Shown here one piece after another: positions 60,701 through 64,000 of a DNA stretch of 64,000 nucleotides (positions are counted from its first letter, which is position 1; every line of letters starts with the position of its first letter). Where the stretch lies: contig OX104127.1 in the NCBI GenBank assembly GCA_944470555.2, positions 42,645,934-42,709,933 on the forward strand, read 5' to 3'. The DNA is from Heterobilharzia americana (lineage: Eukaryota; Platyhelminthes; Trematoda; Strigeidida; Schistosomatidae). The position numbers were made by a program, and so were the translations under genes. The notes below the pieces were generated by a model. It was not told the origin of the DNA and made no database searches. It saw only the letters and a list, made by a program, of their open reading frames with translations.

Positions 60701-62475
60701 TGCAACCTCCATTCCCTGAAATACATAAAAGCAAAGAAAACGAAAATAAGATGTGTGTGTGCATATTAAAGAATGCTCTACGAAGGTACGAAAAGAGGTC
60801 AAGGCATCGAGAAAAAGTCAAATGAAATAAATCCAAGAAGTTTTCGTTAGTTCAGTGTTTAGAAATAAAAGATAGAAAATTCAGTGCAACCATTAGTGGG
60901 CCAGACTCTAAACTACATCTGATAAAATATGACATAATTGAGTAGCACCATTTCTTGAATTCTATTCAGCGAGTTATGAAGTAGCCTTATAGCACAGTTT
61001 TAAAAACAGATTATTTCTTTACTGTGTTCAACATGCTTCAAAGTCAGCAGACAATGAAGATCAAGGAAACCTATCAAACAGTATACATAAGACTAAGTCA
61101 GTCAACAGAATTTGATGTTTCAAGATGACTTTTATCACTGAATGACAATCTTCATTTCATCTAAACATTCATTGTTAGATGAGAACAGTTCTACAGGAGT
61201 GACGTTAAATGTACACGATCGTCGGAGATTCTAACGAATGAAATGGTAGGTCTTATAGGTAGCTGAAAGCCTTGTTTTTCTTCACTTTCATTTATATTTC
61301 CACAACTATTCAATCATGTAAAATTATTAACATTTCTCAAGTAAAAATGAGTCAGGATACAGGCTGCTGCCAATATTGTAAAAGTCCTTTATACTTTGAA
61401 GGTACAAAGAAGATATTATACTTACAGACAATGATTTCTGGTTGATTGAGTGAGATTTGTGTAGTTTACATGTTGTTGCATATTATGGTGATTTAGCACA
61501 CTTACTCAACACTTAATAATGCTTCTTCTGGTAACACATTTATACGATCACTCGTGTGCACCTTTTTTGTGGCTGTTTAAAGAATATCATCGACAAGCAG
61601 GAAATAAAACCTTGTTTAACCCTTTCGATATGTAAGAACAACTACGAGATATGTAGTCAAATGTTCTCATCCTGAGATGTTTTTGTATAGGAGTTAAAAA
61701 GTGTGAAAATTCTTTCATGAATGTTTCGCATTCACTAACCGACAATTAAAAGTACGTTATGGTTCAACAGATCAAAAACAGCTCTAATAGCCTGCAGTTT
61801 TCTTGAAAGCTTTCAAACACTTAACGAGAGAGTGGAGACATGCTCAATACGTTCACAACCTGAATAGAACCCATGATGCCCCAATATGAGTTAATTATTT
61901 ACGCATTTTACTGATTACGAAAGGTAGAGTGATAAGGTACATAATTTACCACATCATTATTAGTTGGGAAGCTCAAATAAAAGAATGACTTAATGTACAG
62001 TCATTTTCACATTGGTTCACATCTCACAATAAACTAATATTAACTGGACATCATAAACACAAAGAAAATGATACCTAAGACTTGTAAGACCTTAAAAGCA
62101 ACCATTAATTAAGTACAGGTTGCTCTTGAATACTTTTCAAATGATATATATATATATATATATATATATACTAACCAAACATAAGTAACTGGTAAGAAGG
62201 TTGCGATTTGCCATAACATTACCTTCCATAGGGTACTAATTTAAACTGTGAGAATTTCATATGATCTTGAAAACGGCGCCATGAGTTCTGAATAATACGT
62301 GCAGCGTTGTCACGAATAAGCAGGTCCAACTTATGTTTTTCCGAAGGACTAATGACCAGCCTGTTAACTAGATAGGCCAGAGTAGTTAAAACTAAGCCTG
62401 GCGGAAGAATACTATCCACACTAACCACTGAAGTAGGCTTCGACATAAAGTTAGGAAAAAGGAGTGGGACATCAC
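36197..62475 (-). CDS. ASPM: ASPM / abnormal spindle-like protein, C-terminal part, nine spliced exons
   Basis: This entry joins nine minus-strand exons: 62475-62223, 60715-60685, 54652-54434, 50533-50315, 48602-48384, 45948-45730, 43776-43275, 40868-40306 and 36456-36197. Each has an AG acceptor and a GT donor, and phases agree at every junction, giving about 827 codons without a stop. Domain order is end of the second calponin-homology region, IQ motifs, linker, then the C-terminal helical (ARM-like) region. ASPM proteins sit at spindle poles, bind microtubules and recruit calmodulin through IQ motifs. That is family knowledge; the sequence shows the motifs only. With about 15 IQ motifs it is a short ASPM compared with vertebrate forms. 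The N-terminus lies beyond the window and no terminal exon was found. Introns (1.5-6.0 kb) are full of transposon fragments. Confidence 0.9.
36696..37258. repeat. Foldback pair of tRNA-derived SINE arms, copy 2
   Basis: This copy is collinear with 20256-20818 with no net indel and identical spacer sequence (for example CGTAAGTGAAGTGGATGTTA). It lies in the ASPM intron between the exons at 40306 and 36456. Confidence 0.88.
37387..37590 (-). mobile_element. Hammerhead element (Sm-alpha type), minus copy
   Basis: GACACCGTCGTTGATTGGAC marks the reversed 3' end at 37387. The reversed hammerhead and CCCAGTGAGTGATGTTGTTC follow. It faces the plus copy that begins at about 37600. Confidence 0.8.
37505..37565 (-). 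ncRNA. Hammerhead ribozyme, core mutated
   Basis: The minus strand reads CAACTGACGCGTCTCAAATA, then GGACGAAATGCGCATCCTGG. The conserved CTGANGA box is CTGACGC (last A changed to C), and the GTCTC/GGAC helix is weakened. GAAA is intact. Cleavage is predicted to be lost or very weak. Confidence 0.75.
37600..37812 (+). mobile_element. Hammerhead element (Sm-alpha type), plus copy
   Basis: AGCAATAACACTAAACCTAT leads into the tRNA-like part (TGGTGTAGTAGATAACGC, then GAGTCCGAGTCCC) and the hammerhead, ending CTAGCCACTGCCCATCA. It is an inverted partner of the minus copy. Confidence 0.8.
37739..37799 (+). ncRNA. Hammerhead ribozyme, core mutated in two boxes
   Basis: GCAGGTACATCCAGCTAACG, then AGTCCCAAATAGAACGAGAT and CCACATCCTGGATTCCACTG. 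CTGANGA has become CTAACGA and GAAA has become GAGA. It is predicted to be inactive. Confidence 0.75.
38040..38660 (+). mobile_element. Penelope-like element fragment (GIY-YIG region)
   Basis: Across frames the plus strand gives CVYQFTCFC-like sequence (38337-38365), a damaged nuclease core, IEQLIDSNHSTHQNKDFKIV (38472-38531), and KITEA-VVNELKPNFCVQKKY-like sequence (38585-38645) with the ending VQSL. The order is that of Penelope-like C-termini. It lies antisense inside an ASPM intron. Confidence 0.68.
38658..39095 (-). mobile_element. Family A retrotransposon, 3' end
   Basis: The (ATT)n tract at 38661-38682 with TTTGTCCGTTGGGTTCC is the reversed 3' tail. The C-terminal tail follows in reverse up to the segment coding CRQLLDEY, where it is truncated. 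Confidence 0.78.
39550..39712 (+). mobile_element. tRNA-derived SINE, plus copy, next to (AT)n
   Basis: TGGTTCAATGGTAACGCGCT (A-box-like start), then GTGGGTTCGATCTCCGG (B-box-like), GAGGAGTCCCATGCTAGGAC and CCAACTGATGTCA. It runs directly into an (AT)n tract. Confidence 0.82.
39713..39771. repeat. (AT)n microsatellite
   Basis: About 58 nt of AT, replacing the SINE's usual 3' end. Confidence 0.96.
39772..39850 (+). repeat. (TA)n-linked repeat fragment
   Basis: CGAATGTACAGCTTGGGGAT and TCGTTGAAAAGAATCCTCTT, then CGCTGAATATC, follow the (AT)n tract. The segment at 54168-54240 has the same order (CGATTGTACAGCTTTAG, then TTCTTCGCTGAAATATC). Confidence 0.65.
40306..40868 (-). CDS. ASPM: ASPM exon: conserved C-terminal helical (ARM-like) region, first part
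   Basis: This exon has 563 nt with a TAG acceptor; its first two bases with the last base of the previous exon make Glu, giving KFLE-MATGLSIELC across the junction. In ASPM proteins the matching segment is KHLE-VVTRLSPLC. Further on, FQIMMACNRSVPHEDIF and TFLNIGRHKNL match the ASPM pattern of CNRSVP followed by LLN(V/I)(S/G)(K/R). The exon ends VLVGILQRTWRARPGTV, as in the ASPM segment LLELLQIYREKPGN. Between these lies about 90 residues of Ser/Thr/Gln-rich sequence, an insertion relative to the vertebrate protein. The donor is GTG/GTTAGT; GTGGTT three bases earlier would also keep phase. The ATG at 40866 is internal. Confidence 0.92.
40870..42330. other. ASPM intron sequence, nothing else recognised
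   Basis: This is AT-rich intron with stop-dense frames and no transposon match. Confidence 0.55.
42335..43210 (+). mobile_element. Family A retrotransposon, RT end to 3' end, best-preserved copy
   Basis: Plus strand: LEDLDFASDDLCLMSHKLED (42340-42399; active site FASDD at 42356-42370), then TGLQVNIEKTEVMKIPNQHH, ITSFTYLGSTVSTTGGTEED and VKVRIGKARQAFISLKPVWR (one open frame, 42422-42694). MARIIRISNKELWERTNEAR to RATEALCSIRNPRD follows (42848-43186), the C-terminal tail that ends many RTE-type polyproteins. It ends with CAAGGGACT and (AAT)n at 43187-43207. This copy does not have the frameshift shared by the others. It lies antisense in an ASPM intron. Confidence 0.88.
43275..43776 (-). CDS. 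ASPM: ASPM exon: last IQ motifs and linker to the C-terminal region
   Basis: This exon has 502 nt with a TAG acceptor and donor GTAAGC; it starts in phase 0 and leaves one base. It opens with a degenerate motif (LILIRH at residues 4-9), then ASRKIQRWWHIC at 12-22 and AAVQIQAIWKGFQIRK from about 34. The first repeat is shortened: Ile-5 to Ile-15 is 10 residues where the other modules have 27. A Ser/Asn/Lys-rich, low-complexity linker follows, then a helical stretch ending QIIEAIKFLG/E. That end matches the ASPM segment in which ALxxL and LEALKHLE mark the start of the C-terminal helical repeats. The open frame reads past the donor for two codons and stops. Confidence 0.9.
44285..45225 (-). mobile_element. 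Family B retrotransposon, 3' part, young copy
   Basis: The minus strand has an open frame of 124 codons (44842-45216): FGMRFSPPKCKFLLQDWSST, then HFTYLGSRINLGGLVADEIS and LAFANLRHLWRRRDI. It is followed, one frame over, by 104 codons (44549-44863) with VDEVVNLHRLRWLGHVLRMP and RGGQTKTWHQCMKSLTVGLS. The 5' truncation falls just after the RT active-site region. Compared with 9600-10125 it lacks 31 nt near 44562. The element has the same strand as ASPM and lies in its intron. Confidence 0.87.
45730..45948 (-). CDS. ASPM: ASPM IQ exon 4 (219 nt, three IQ motifs)
   Basis: This is the fourth 219-nt exon in phase 0-0. The acceptor is AAG after a long T tract (less common than CAG or TAG), and the donor is GTAGAT. 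The motifs are ISVQKYARGYLARSQ, ATVIQSYFRRFLVCRE and ALRIQISWRSHRSRK. INIWHASALRIQ keeps the Trp-His pair seen in exons 2 and 3. Length, phase and motif positions equal those of exons 1-3, which points to an origin by exon duplication within the gene. Confidence 0.92.
46105..46850 (+). mobile_element. Family A retrotransposon, 3' part
   Basis: Begins at CTCCAATCACCATCAATGGG (46114). SFTFTYLGSTVSTTDNTGTD follows, with the shared frameshift (KTSQHRKYTKTGLPAL), then QMDGQNNKNKQ-like sequence, GHTLRRLIGDITRQA (about 46591-46635) and RRASQALCSTRNPRDK (46797-46844). The end is (AAT)n. Confidence 0.82.
46885..47130 (+). mobile_element. tRNA-derived SINE, plus copy
   Basis: ATGGACCACTGGATTCTGAC precedes A-box-like TGGTGGAATGG and B-box-like GGTTCGACCCC (about 46989-46999). 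GAGGAGTCCCATACTAGGAC and CCAACTGATGTCAGTCTACG, then ATGAATAACAACTTGAAA, follow. It is the clearest full copy in the window and follows closely after the family A copy. Confidence 0.85.
47450..47700. repeat. Dispersed repeat fragment with an imperfect inverted repeat
   Basis: The minus strand at 47535-47450 (CATGATATGAATATGGACAA, then AAACGTTATCCAATAAA) matches 59672-59757. A second, inverted trace with CCCAAACGTTATCGAATAAA lies at 47652-47671. Open frames on both strands here show no family features. Confidence 0.5.
48384..48602 (-). CDS. ASPM: ASPM IQ exon 3 (219 nt, three IQ motifs)
   Basis: This exon has 219 nt, phase 0-0, with a TAG acceptor and donor GTAATT after a TCG codon. The motifs are LTIQRYVRGYHARK, AAIIFQSHFRGYLVRRQ (IQ is FQ here) and AAIQIQSRWRCYYHRKR, at residues 5, 32 and 55. 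The middle of the module contains SSWHRAAIQIQ, which matches the same positions in exons 2 and 4. The 24 residues before the ATG at 48542 belong to the exon: the acceptor at 48603-48604 and the phase fit require them. Confidence 0.92.
48760..49860 (+). mobile_element. Family A retrotransposon, RT part to 3' end
   Basis: Plus strand: HYGVPQTFINLIQQLYQDAT and CQVIHNGKLTDAFAVKTEVK with QGCQLPPMIFLIVV (48776-48946) are the RT palm and thumb approach. The active-site segment F-A-N-H-D-D is at 49040-49057. The NQQQHQQQQAPVTI run, SFTFTYLGSTVSTTDNTGTD and the shared frameshift (KASQHRKYTKTG) follow. The tail ends at ATGAGAGACAAATAACCATA, with the last block deleted. It lies antisense in an ASPM intron. 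Confidence 0.84.
50315..50533 (-). CDS. ASPM: ASPM IQ exon 2 (219 nt, three IQ motifs)
   Basis: This exon again has exactly 219 nt and 73 codons in phase 0-0, with a TAG acceptor and donor GTAGGT. The motifs are IKLQAFSRGFLVRRR (the first Ile is replaced by Leu), ATIIQSYLRRYIVQR and AIRIQKVWRCYHSHQK at the same residue positions as in the neighbouring IQ exons. NWHKSAIRIQ is also shared in form with the other modules (WH-A/S-A-IQ). The apparent start in this frame is a TTG codon straight after the acceptor and is not an initiator. Confidence 0.93.
50534..51600. other. ASPM intron sequence, nothing else recognised
   Basis: The stretch is AT-rich. A G-rich run (GAGCGGGAGGGGGGGGG, near 51481-51497) is the only notable feature. 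Confidence 0.5.
51640..51900. repeat. Probable degraded retrotransposon untranslated sequence
   Basis: The base composition is clearly higher in GC than the flanking intron, and there is a GGATTC-type boundary (TTTGAATCCGCGTCACCC near 51829-51846). I do not recognise coding content. It is proposed as repeat only because of composition and context. Confidence 0.35.
52250..52650 (+). mobile_element. Penelope-like element fragment (GIY-YIG region)
   Basis: Across frames: SCSHGDKYMGCTSG (52310-52350; the expected motif is C-G-D-x-Y-I-G-R-T), WLSRTQSRMINSSTSEHIVL (about 52387-52446), then SNLRCTEVLTIHKEDPKLCV and HKRSSQSF (52509-52592). The ending matches the other Penelope-like copies (KPxLCVxK). 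It is antisense to ASPM. Confidence 0.65.
52740..53850. other. ASPM intron sequence with one GC-richer block
   Basis: The block 52780-53160 is richer in GC and may be an old retrotransposon remnant, but no conserved motif could be read. The rest is AT-rich. Confidence 0.4.
53850..54120 (-). mobile_element. Penelope-like element fragment, C-terminal end
   Basis: One minus-strand open frame (53860-54099) reads SSIFEHLVNSGHKDRLESSF, SVIYRVRWNSSKGVGLRQLY and TAEALSIHQFKPDLCVQKKY with IQSL. HLVNSGH is the nuclease helix after the GIY-YIG core, and the ending is shared with fragments at 11460, 38040 and 52250. It lies in sense inside the ASPM intron, 5' side truncated. Confidence 0.75.
54160..54310 (+). 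repeat. (TA)n-linked repeat fragment
   Basis: ATATATATATAAATACGATT and GTACAGCTTTAG lead to TTCTTCGCTGAAATATC. CATTCGCAAGCTGTACG at 54290-54306 gives a partial inverted match (GTACAGCTT against AAGCTGTAC). Confidence 0.6.
54434..54652 (-). CDS. ASPM: ASPM IQ exon 1 (219 nt, three IQ motifs)
   Basis: The exon has 73 complete codons, with a CAG acceptor and donor GTAATT, phase 0 at both ends. Ile-Gln pairs fall at residues 5-6, 32-33 and 55-56: TTIQAYVRGYLVRK, ATVIQSYIRGFLTRR and AVLIQSTWRSYLAFR. The spacing of 27 then 23 residues, then 23 into the next exon, is the paired spacing known for ASPM IQ arrays. IQ motifs form single helices that bind calmodulin or myosin-type light chains. No start codon gives a long open frame here, so simple ORF calling would miss this exon. 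Confidence 0.92.
54925..55660 (-). mobile_element. Family B-related retrotransposon, 3' end (subfamily 2)
   Basis: The minus strand has a 92-codon frame (55042-55320) with MWHQFMKSLTVGVSRVGRCR and LPGWRPHDKRNEWLRTVVEM then AENRLQWRRCIH. This is the tail sequence of family B, with VLHTPSHRLP-type sequence disrupted. The 3' UTR matches that at 34880. Upstream pieces (55330-55660) are frameshifted. The element is in sense within an ASPM intron. Confidence 0.78.
56000..56255 (+). mobile_element. tRNA-derived SINE, plus copy
   Basis: A-box-like TGGCTCAATGG (56077-56087) and B-box-like GGTTCGATCCC (about 56120-56130) are both close to consensus. GAGGAGTCCCATACTAGGAC, TGATGTCAGTCTACGATGAA and TAACAACTTGAAA follow. 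Confidence 0.85.
56260..56800. other. ASPM intron sequence, nothing recognised
   Basis: AT-rich, no motif seen. Confidence 0.5.
56810..56960 (-). repeat. Dispersed repeat, minus copy of the sequence at 59465-59600
   Basis: The minus strand reads GATTCAAGTATACGAATAGT, TATATTGTAAACAACTGATG, then CGAAATAAAATGGATC. The plus strand at 59466-59565 has GATTCAATCAAGTATACAAA, TATATTGTAAGCAGCTAATG and CAAAACAAAATGGATCC in the same order. Confidence 0.6.
56990..57670. repeat. Inverted pair of tRNA-derived SINE arms, longer spacer
   Basis: The minus arm (56996-57200) and plus arm (57460-57660) flank about 250 nt that contain further inverted matches (GGTGAATACCAACATCG against GATGAATACCAACTTG; CCATGGTCACC-type sequence on each side). 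It is a diverged relative of the foldback pairs at 20256 and 36696. Confidence 0.72.
58163..58244. repeat. Short palindromic (MITE-like) repeat
   Basis: ACTACTCAAAGGTTAA at 58164-58179 is repeated in reverse complement at 58228-58243. The inner segments (ATATTTATAGTAATAAAATG against CATTTTATCACTGTATAAAT) also pair with few mismatches, so nearly the whole 82 nt folds. Confidence 0.85.
58520..58780 (-). mobile_element. Hammerhead element, minus copy, diverged
   Basis: Reversed 3' part (GACATATGGGCTCCCATGCG, GATGCTTCGATATTGCCTGA), then a reversed hammerhead and a reversed tRNA-like end (CGCTTCAAACGCCGCTTCTT). It forms an inverted pair with 58790-59165. Confidence 0.75.
58633..58683 (-). ncRNA. 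Hammerhead ribozyme remnant
   Basis: The minus strand keeps CAGCTGACGAGTCCCAAATA and GGAC, but GAAA has become AAAA, and the second strand of stem I (CTGGATTCCACTGC in other copies) is deleted after GCGCGTC. It cannot fold as a complete ribozyme. Confidence 0.7.
58790..59165 (+). mobile_element. Hammerhead element, plus copy
   Basis: The 3' part (CGAGGCATCCGCATAGGAGC near 58859-58878) is followed by TAGTAATAACTATCACC, a tRNA-like part (TGGCATAGTGGATGACGCCT, B-box region altered) and the hammerhead. It pairs with the minus copy over about 300 nt. Confidence 0.78.
59075..59136 (+). ncRNA. Hammerhead ribozyme, core intact, stem II weakened
   Basis: TACATCCAGCTGACGAGTCC, then CAAATAGAACGAAATGCGCA and TCCTAGATTCTTCTGC. 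CTGACGA and GAAA are intact. Stem II has one mismatch (GTCC against GAAC), and stem I changes from CTGGAT to CTAGAT. Weak activity is possible. Confidence 0.72.
59465..59760 (+). repeat. Dispersed repeat of unknown class, about 300 nt
   Basis: Its first third matches 56810-56960 in reverse, and its last third (CATGATATGAATATAGACAA, then GTTATCCAGTAAACAAC) matches 47450-47540 in reverse. The three places together suggest one unit of about 300 nt or more. Confidence 0.5.
60190..60595 (+). mobile_element. Family A (RTE-like) retrotransposon, 5' UTR and start of the endonuclease
   Basis: GC-rich leader (GGTTGGGCATAGGACTAGCA, then ACCCTACCCCGGAAAACC, 60290-60327) precedes a plus frame with KVNVGTWNVRTMCEPSKPAQ and IANEMRRYHIEVLGM (60468-60572). 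TWNVRTM is the first block of the APE endonuclease. The frame ends at a stop just after, and the sequence becomes unrelated intron. A 5' end without the rest is unusual for this class. The element is antisense in an ASPM intron. Confidence 0.82.
60685..60715 (-). CDS. ASPM: ASPM 31-nt mini-exon
   Basis: This is a 31-nt exon between a strong acceptor (pyrimidine-rich tract ending TTTCAG) and the donor GTAGGT. Its first base completes the Arg codon left open by the exon at 62223-62475, and the remaining 30 bases read EWRLQRKMIK. It ends in phase 0, as the next exon requires. The peptide is basic and helical and sits between the first IQ motif and the first three-IQ module. It is too short to find by similarity. 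The call rests on the two splice sites, the matching phases and the open frame. Very short exons are common in schistosome genes. Confidence 0.7.
60725..62140. other. ASPM intron sequence, nothing recognised
   Basis: This is the AT-rich intron between the mini-exon and the first recognised exon, with no transposon match. Confidence 0.5.
62144..62171. repeat. (TA)n microsatellite
   Basis: About 28 nt of TA in the ASPM intron, 52 nt from the exon donor. Confidence 0.93.
62223..62475 (-). CDS. ASPM: ASPM exon: end of second CH region plus first IQ motif
   Basis: After the TAG acceptor the first two bases complete a codon. The frame reads GDVPLLFPNFM, then a helical stretch LVLTTLAYLVNRL, then NAARIIQNSWRRF, an IQ motif. 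In known ASPM proteins a Gly-Gly-(Ile/Val)-Pro segment, a hydrophobic helix (YLS-LC-RLL) and the motif AARLIQ-WR-Y follow in this order at the end of the second calponin-homology domain, so the match is specific. The exon ends GGAAG with donor GTAATG and leaves two bases of a codon, which the mini-exon downstream completes as Arg. The ATG at 62446 is internal and is not a gene start. The exon before it lies upstream of 62475 and was not identified. Confidence 0.88.
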
Positions 62476-62479
62476 CTAG

Positions 62480-63900
62480 GATTGAAAGCTAGATAACAGA
62501 CAAAACAGGAGAGTTGAATATTAGGATAAGATAAATATATTTTTCAAACCAAGTTACTGTCATAAAGAAACTGTTAGGCGTAAGTATGAACCAAATTATG
62601 AATCAAATGCAGAGGAACACTGAACTTTTGGAAGGTATAGCTAGATAAACACTAAGTGCGAATGAAACACAGAATCACAGATGAGTATGACATATTGCAT
62701 AGTTCAAAGACTTTTGATGAGGCAGCTACACCATACGACTATAAAGACAATTTCTAAAAATATTACTGTAAGCCATAACATGTATTTTTAAAGGTTTCAA
62801 GCACAGATGGCTTAGGTGAATATAATGCTGAGCTAAATAATATTACTCACCAATATGAAACCATATTTGCAGAAAATACACCGAAGCTTTTATTTATATT
62901 CTCGGCATGTGCATCCCCTGTGACACTAGTGTAATGTATACATACTTCATAAGATCGGAACTACATGGTTCAGCTGTTTTTTTTTGCTATTCTCCAACTG
63001 TTAACACCAAAGCATTAGTGTTGACAATAAGTTCGGTTTTCTTTTAAGCGAAAATAGGTTCTCTTACAAAGTTACTTAATCCAGTCATAAAAACTTTCCC
63101 AATCAATAGATGGGTACCATAAGAGGAAAGTGTGACACTCATAGATCGATATGATTAGAATACACTGTGAGTTTCGTAAGTGACAAAGAGACAGATATCA
63201 AATAAAGACCCAACAGTACTGTACCTCTCTCAGTAGAGAAAAAAAAACTTAAGCCAACAAAAATAAAGGCTGAGAAATTAAATAATATATCAAAGGTTGA
63301 AGGAAAGATGAAGTAAGTAACGAAATGAGATATTATGACTGAAAAGATGAGGATGAATGCATCTGCGTTGCTGCATTGAATTTCGAGTCATTTTACTACT
63401 AAGTAGAGTAGAAATAGTTCAAAGAAGTAGCATGGGAAAAAATAAAGTATGACAATATTGATTGCTAGTGTACACATTATGAAGAACTGTGAACTAATAG
63501 GGAAGTATTATTCAATGAATATTGAACAGATAAAAGCATAATAAAGAATGGTACAGACTTCACAAAAGTATTTATTTCTCAAATCTTTTGTCTTATTTTT
63601 TTTCCAAAATCTCAGATGATATCAATTTATGTAAATTTAAAGGTAAGCGAGCTATAGTATGCACAAAACACTTATGCTGTTTCATGATAGGGCAGTGGGA
63701 ATTAAAAGTATTCTAGGATAACCATTTGATAACTACTTTGCATGCACCAAAGATTTTTCATATTACTTGTTCATTCAATGAATTCATGTATGAAGTCTTA
63801 AATAGTAGTTTTTTTCAACTATTTACAAATATTTGTCTTAACATTGGTTGGAAAGTAATACATTTGGAATCTCAATTGACAAATGGATCCAAAAATCAAA
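62480..63900. other. Probable ASPM intron, no exon confirmed
   Basis: The next upstream ASPM exon (the body of the CH region) should lie here or beyond the window. I found a good GTGAGT donor on minus at 62850 but no coding block that fits (see rejected items). Confidence 0.5.
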
Positions 63901-63924
63901 ATAATGGATCGAAATATAAAACTC

Positions 63925-64000
63925 AAGTGGAATCCAAAAGGGAAACGACAAGTTGGGCATCCAAGGCAAGGGTGACATAGAGGAGACGATGTGAGGAAGG
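63925..64000 (+). mobile_element. Family A retrotransposon C-terminal fragment, cut by the window edge
   Basis: TCAAGTGGAATCCAAAAGGG, then AAACGACAAGTTGGGCATCC and GAGGGTGACATAGAGGAG-like sequence code the (V/L)EWNPxGKRxVGxPRxTW segment of the family A tail. It continues past 64000. Confidence 0.7.

Noticed and set aside
62851..62930. Possible ASPM exon ending at a GTGAGT donor (minus, near 62850), reading SVYFLQIWFHI
   Set aside because: The only frame that keeps phase with the next exon has a stop shortly upstream, and it would need a weak AAAAG acceptor. The peptide does not fit the residues expected before GD-(V)-P in ASPM convincingly.

Overview
The window is AT-rich eukaryotic DNA from a flatworm, almost certainly a blood fluke (Schistosoma or a close relative). 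The strongest clue is a set of short tRNA-like elements carrying the schistosome type of hammerhead ribozyme. Fragments of at least three APE-type non-LTR retrotransposon families, Penelope-like GIY-YIG fragments and many (TA)n, (CTA)n and (AAT)n tracts agree with this. I cannot name the species.

One host gene is supported. It lies on the minus strand across positions 62475 to 36197, and its nine recognised exons encode the C-terminal part of an ASPM / abnormal spindle protein. In order they are: the end of the second calponin-homology region with a first IQ motif (62223-62475); a 31-nt mini-exon (60685-60715); four exons of exactly 219 nt, each coding three IQ motifs in phase 0 (54434-54652, 50315-50533, 48384-48602, 45730-45948); a 502-nt exon with the last IQ motifs and a linker (43275-43776); a 563-nt exon (40306-40868); and a 260-nt exon (36197-36456), the last two matching the conserved ASPM C-terminal helical region. 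All junctions keep frame and give about 827 codons. The N-terminal exons lie beyond 64000, and a terminal exon below 36197 was not found.

The first 36 kb hold no host gene that I can support. They contain 3'-end copies of an RTE-like family A on both strands, copies of families B and C (22990-28830 on minus, 30400-32740 on plus), Penelope-like fragments, tRNA-derived SINE arms often in head-to-head inverted pairs (about 20.26-20.82, 29.50-29.85 and 36.70-37.26 kb), hammerhead element pairs (about 4.04-4.55 and 37.39-37.81 kb), and a (CTA)n tract of about 87 units.

The ASPM introns hold the same repeat families: family A at 38.7, 42.3, 46.1, 48.8 and 60.2 kb, family B at 44.3 and 55.0 kb, Penelope-like pieces at 38.0, 52.2 and 53.9 kb, and a hammerhead pair at 58.5-59.15 kb. 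Points worth a second look are the repeated 219-nt IQ exons, the mini-exon, the inverted ribozyme pairs, and a family A subgroup that shares a frameshift and an altered reverse-transcriptase active site.
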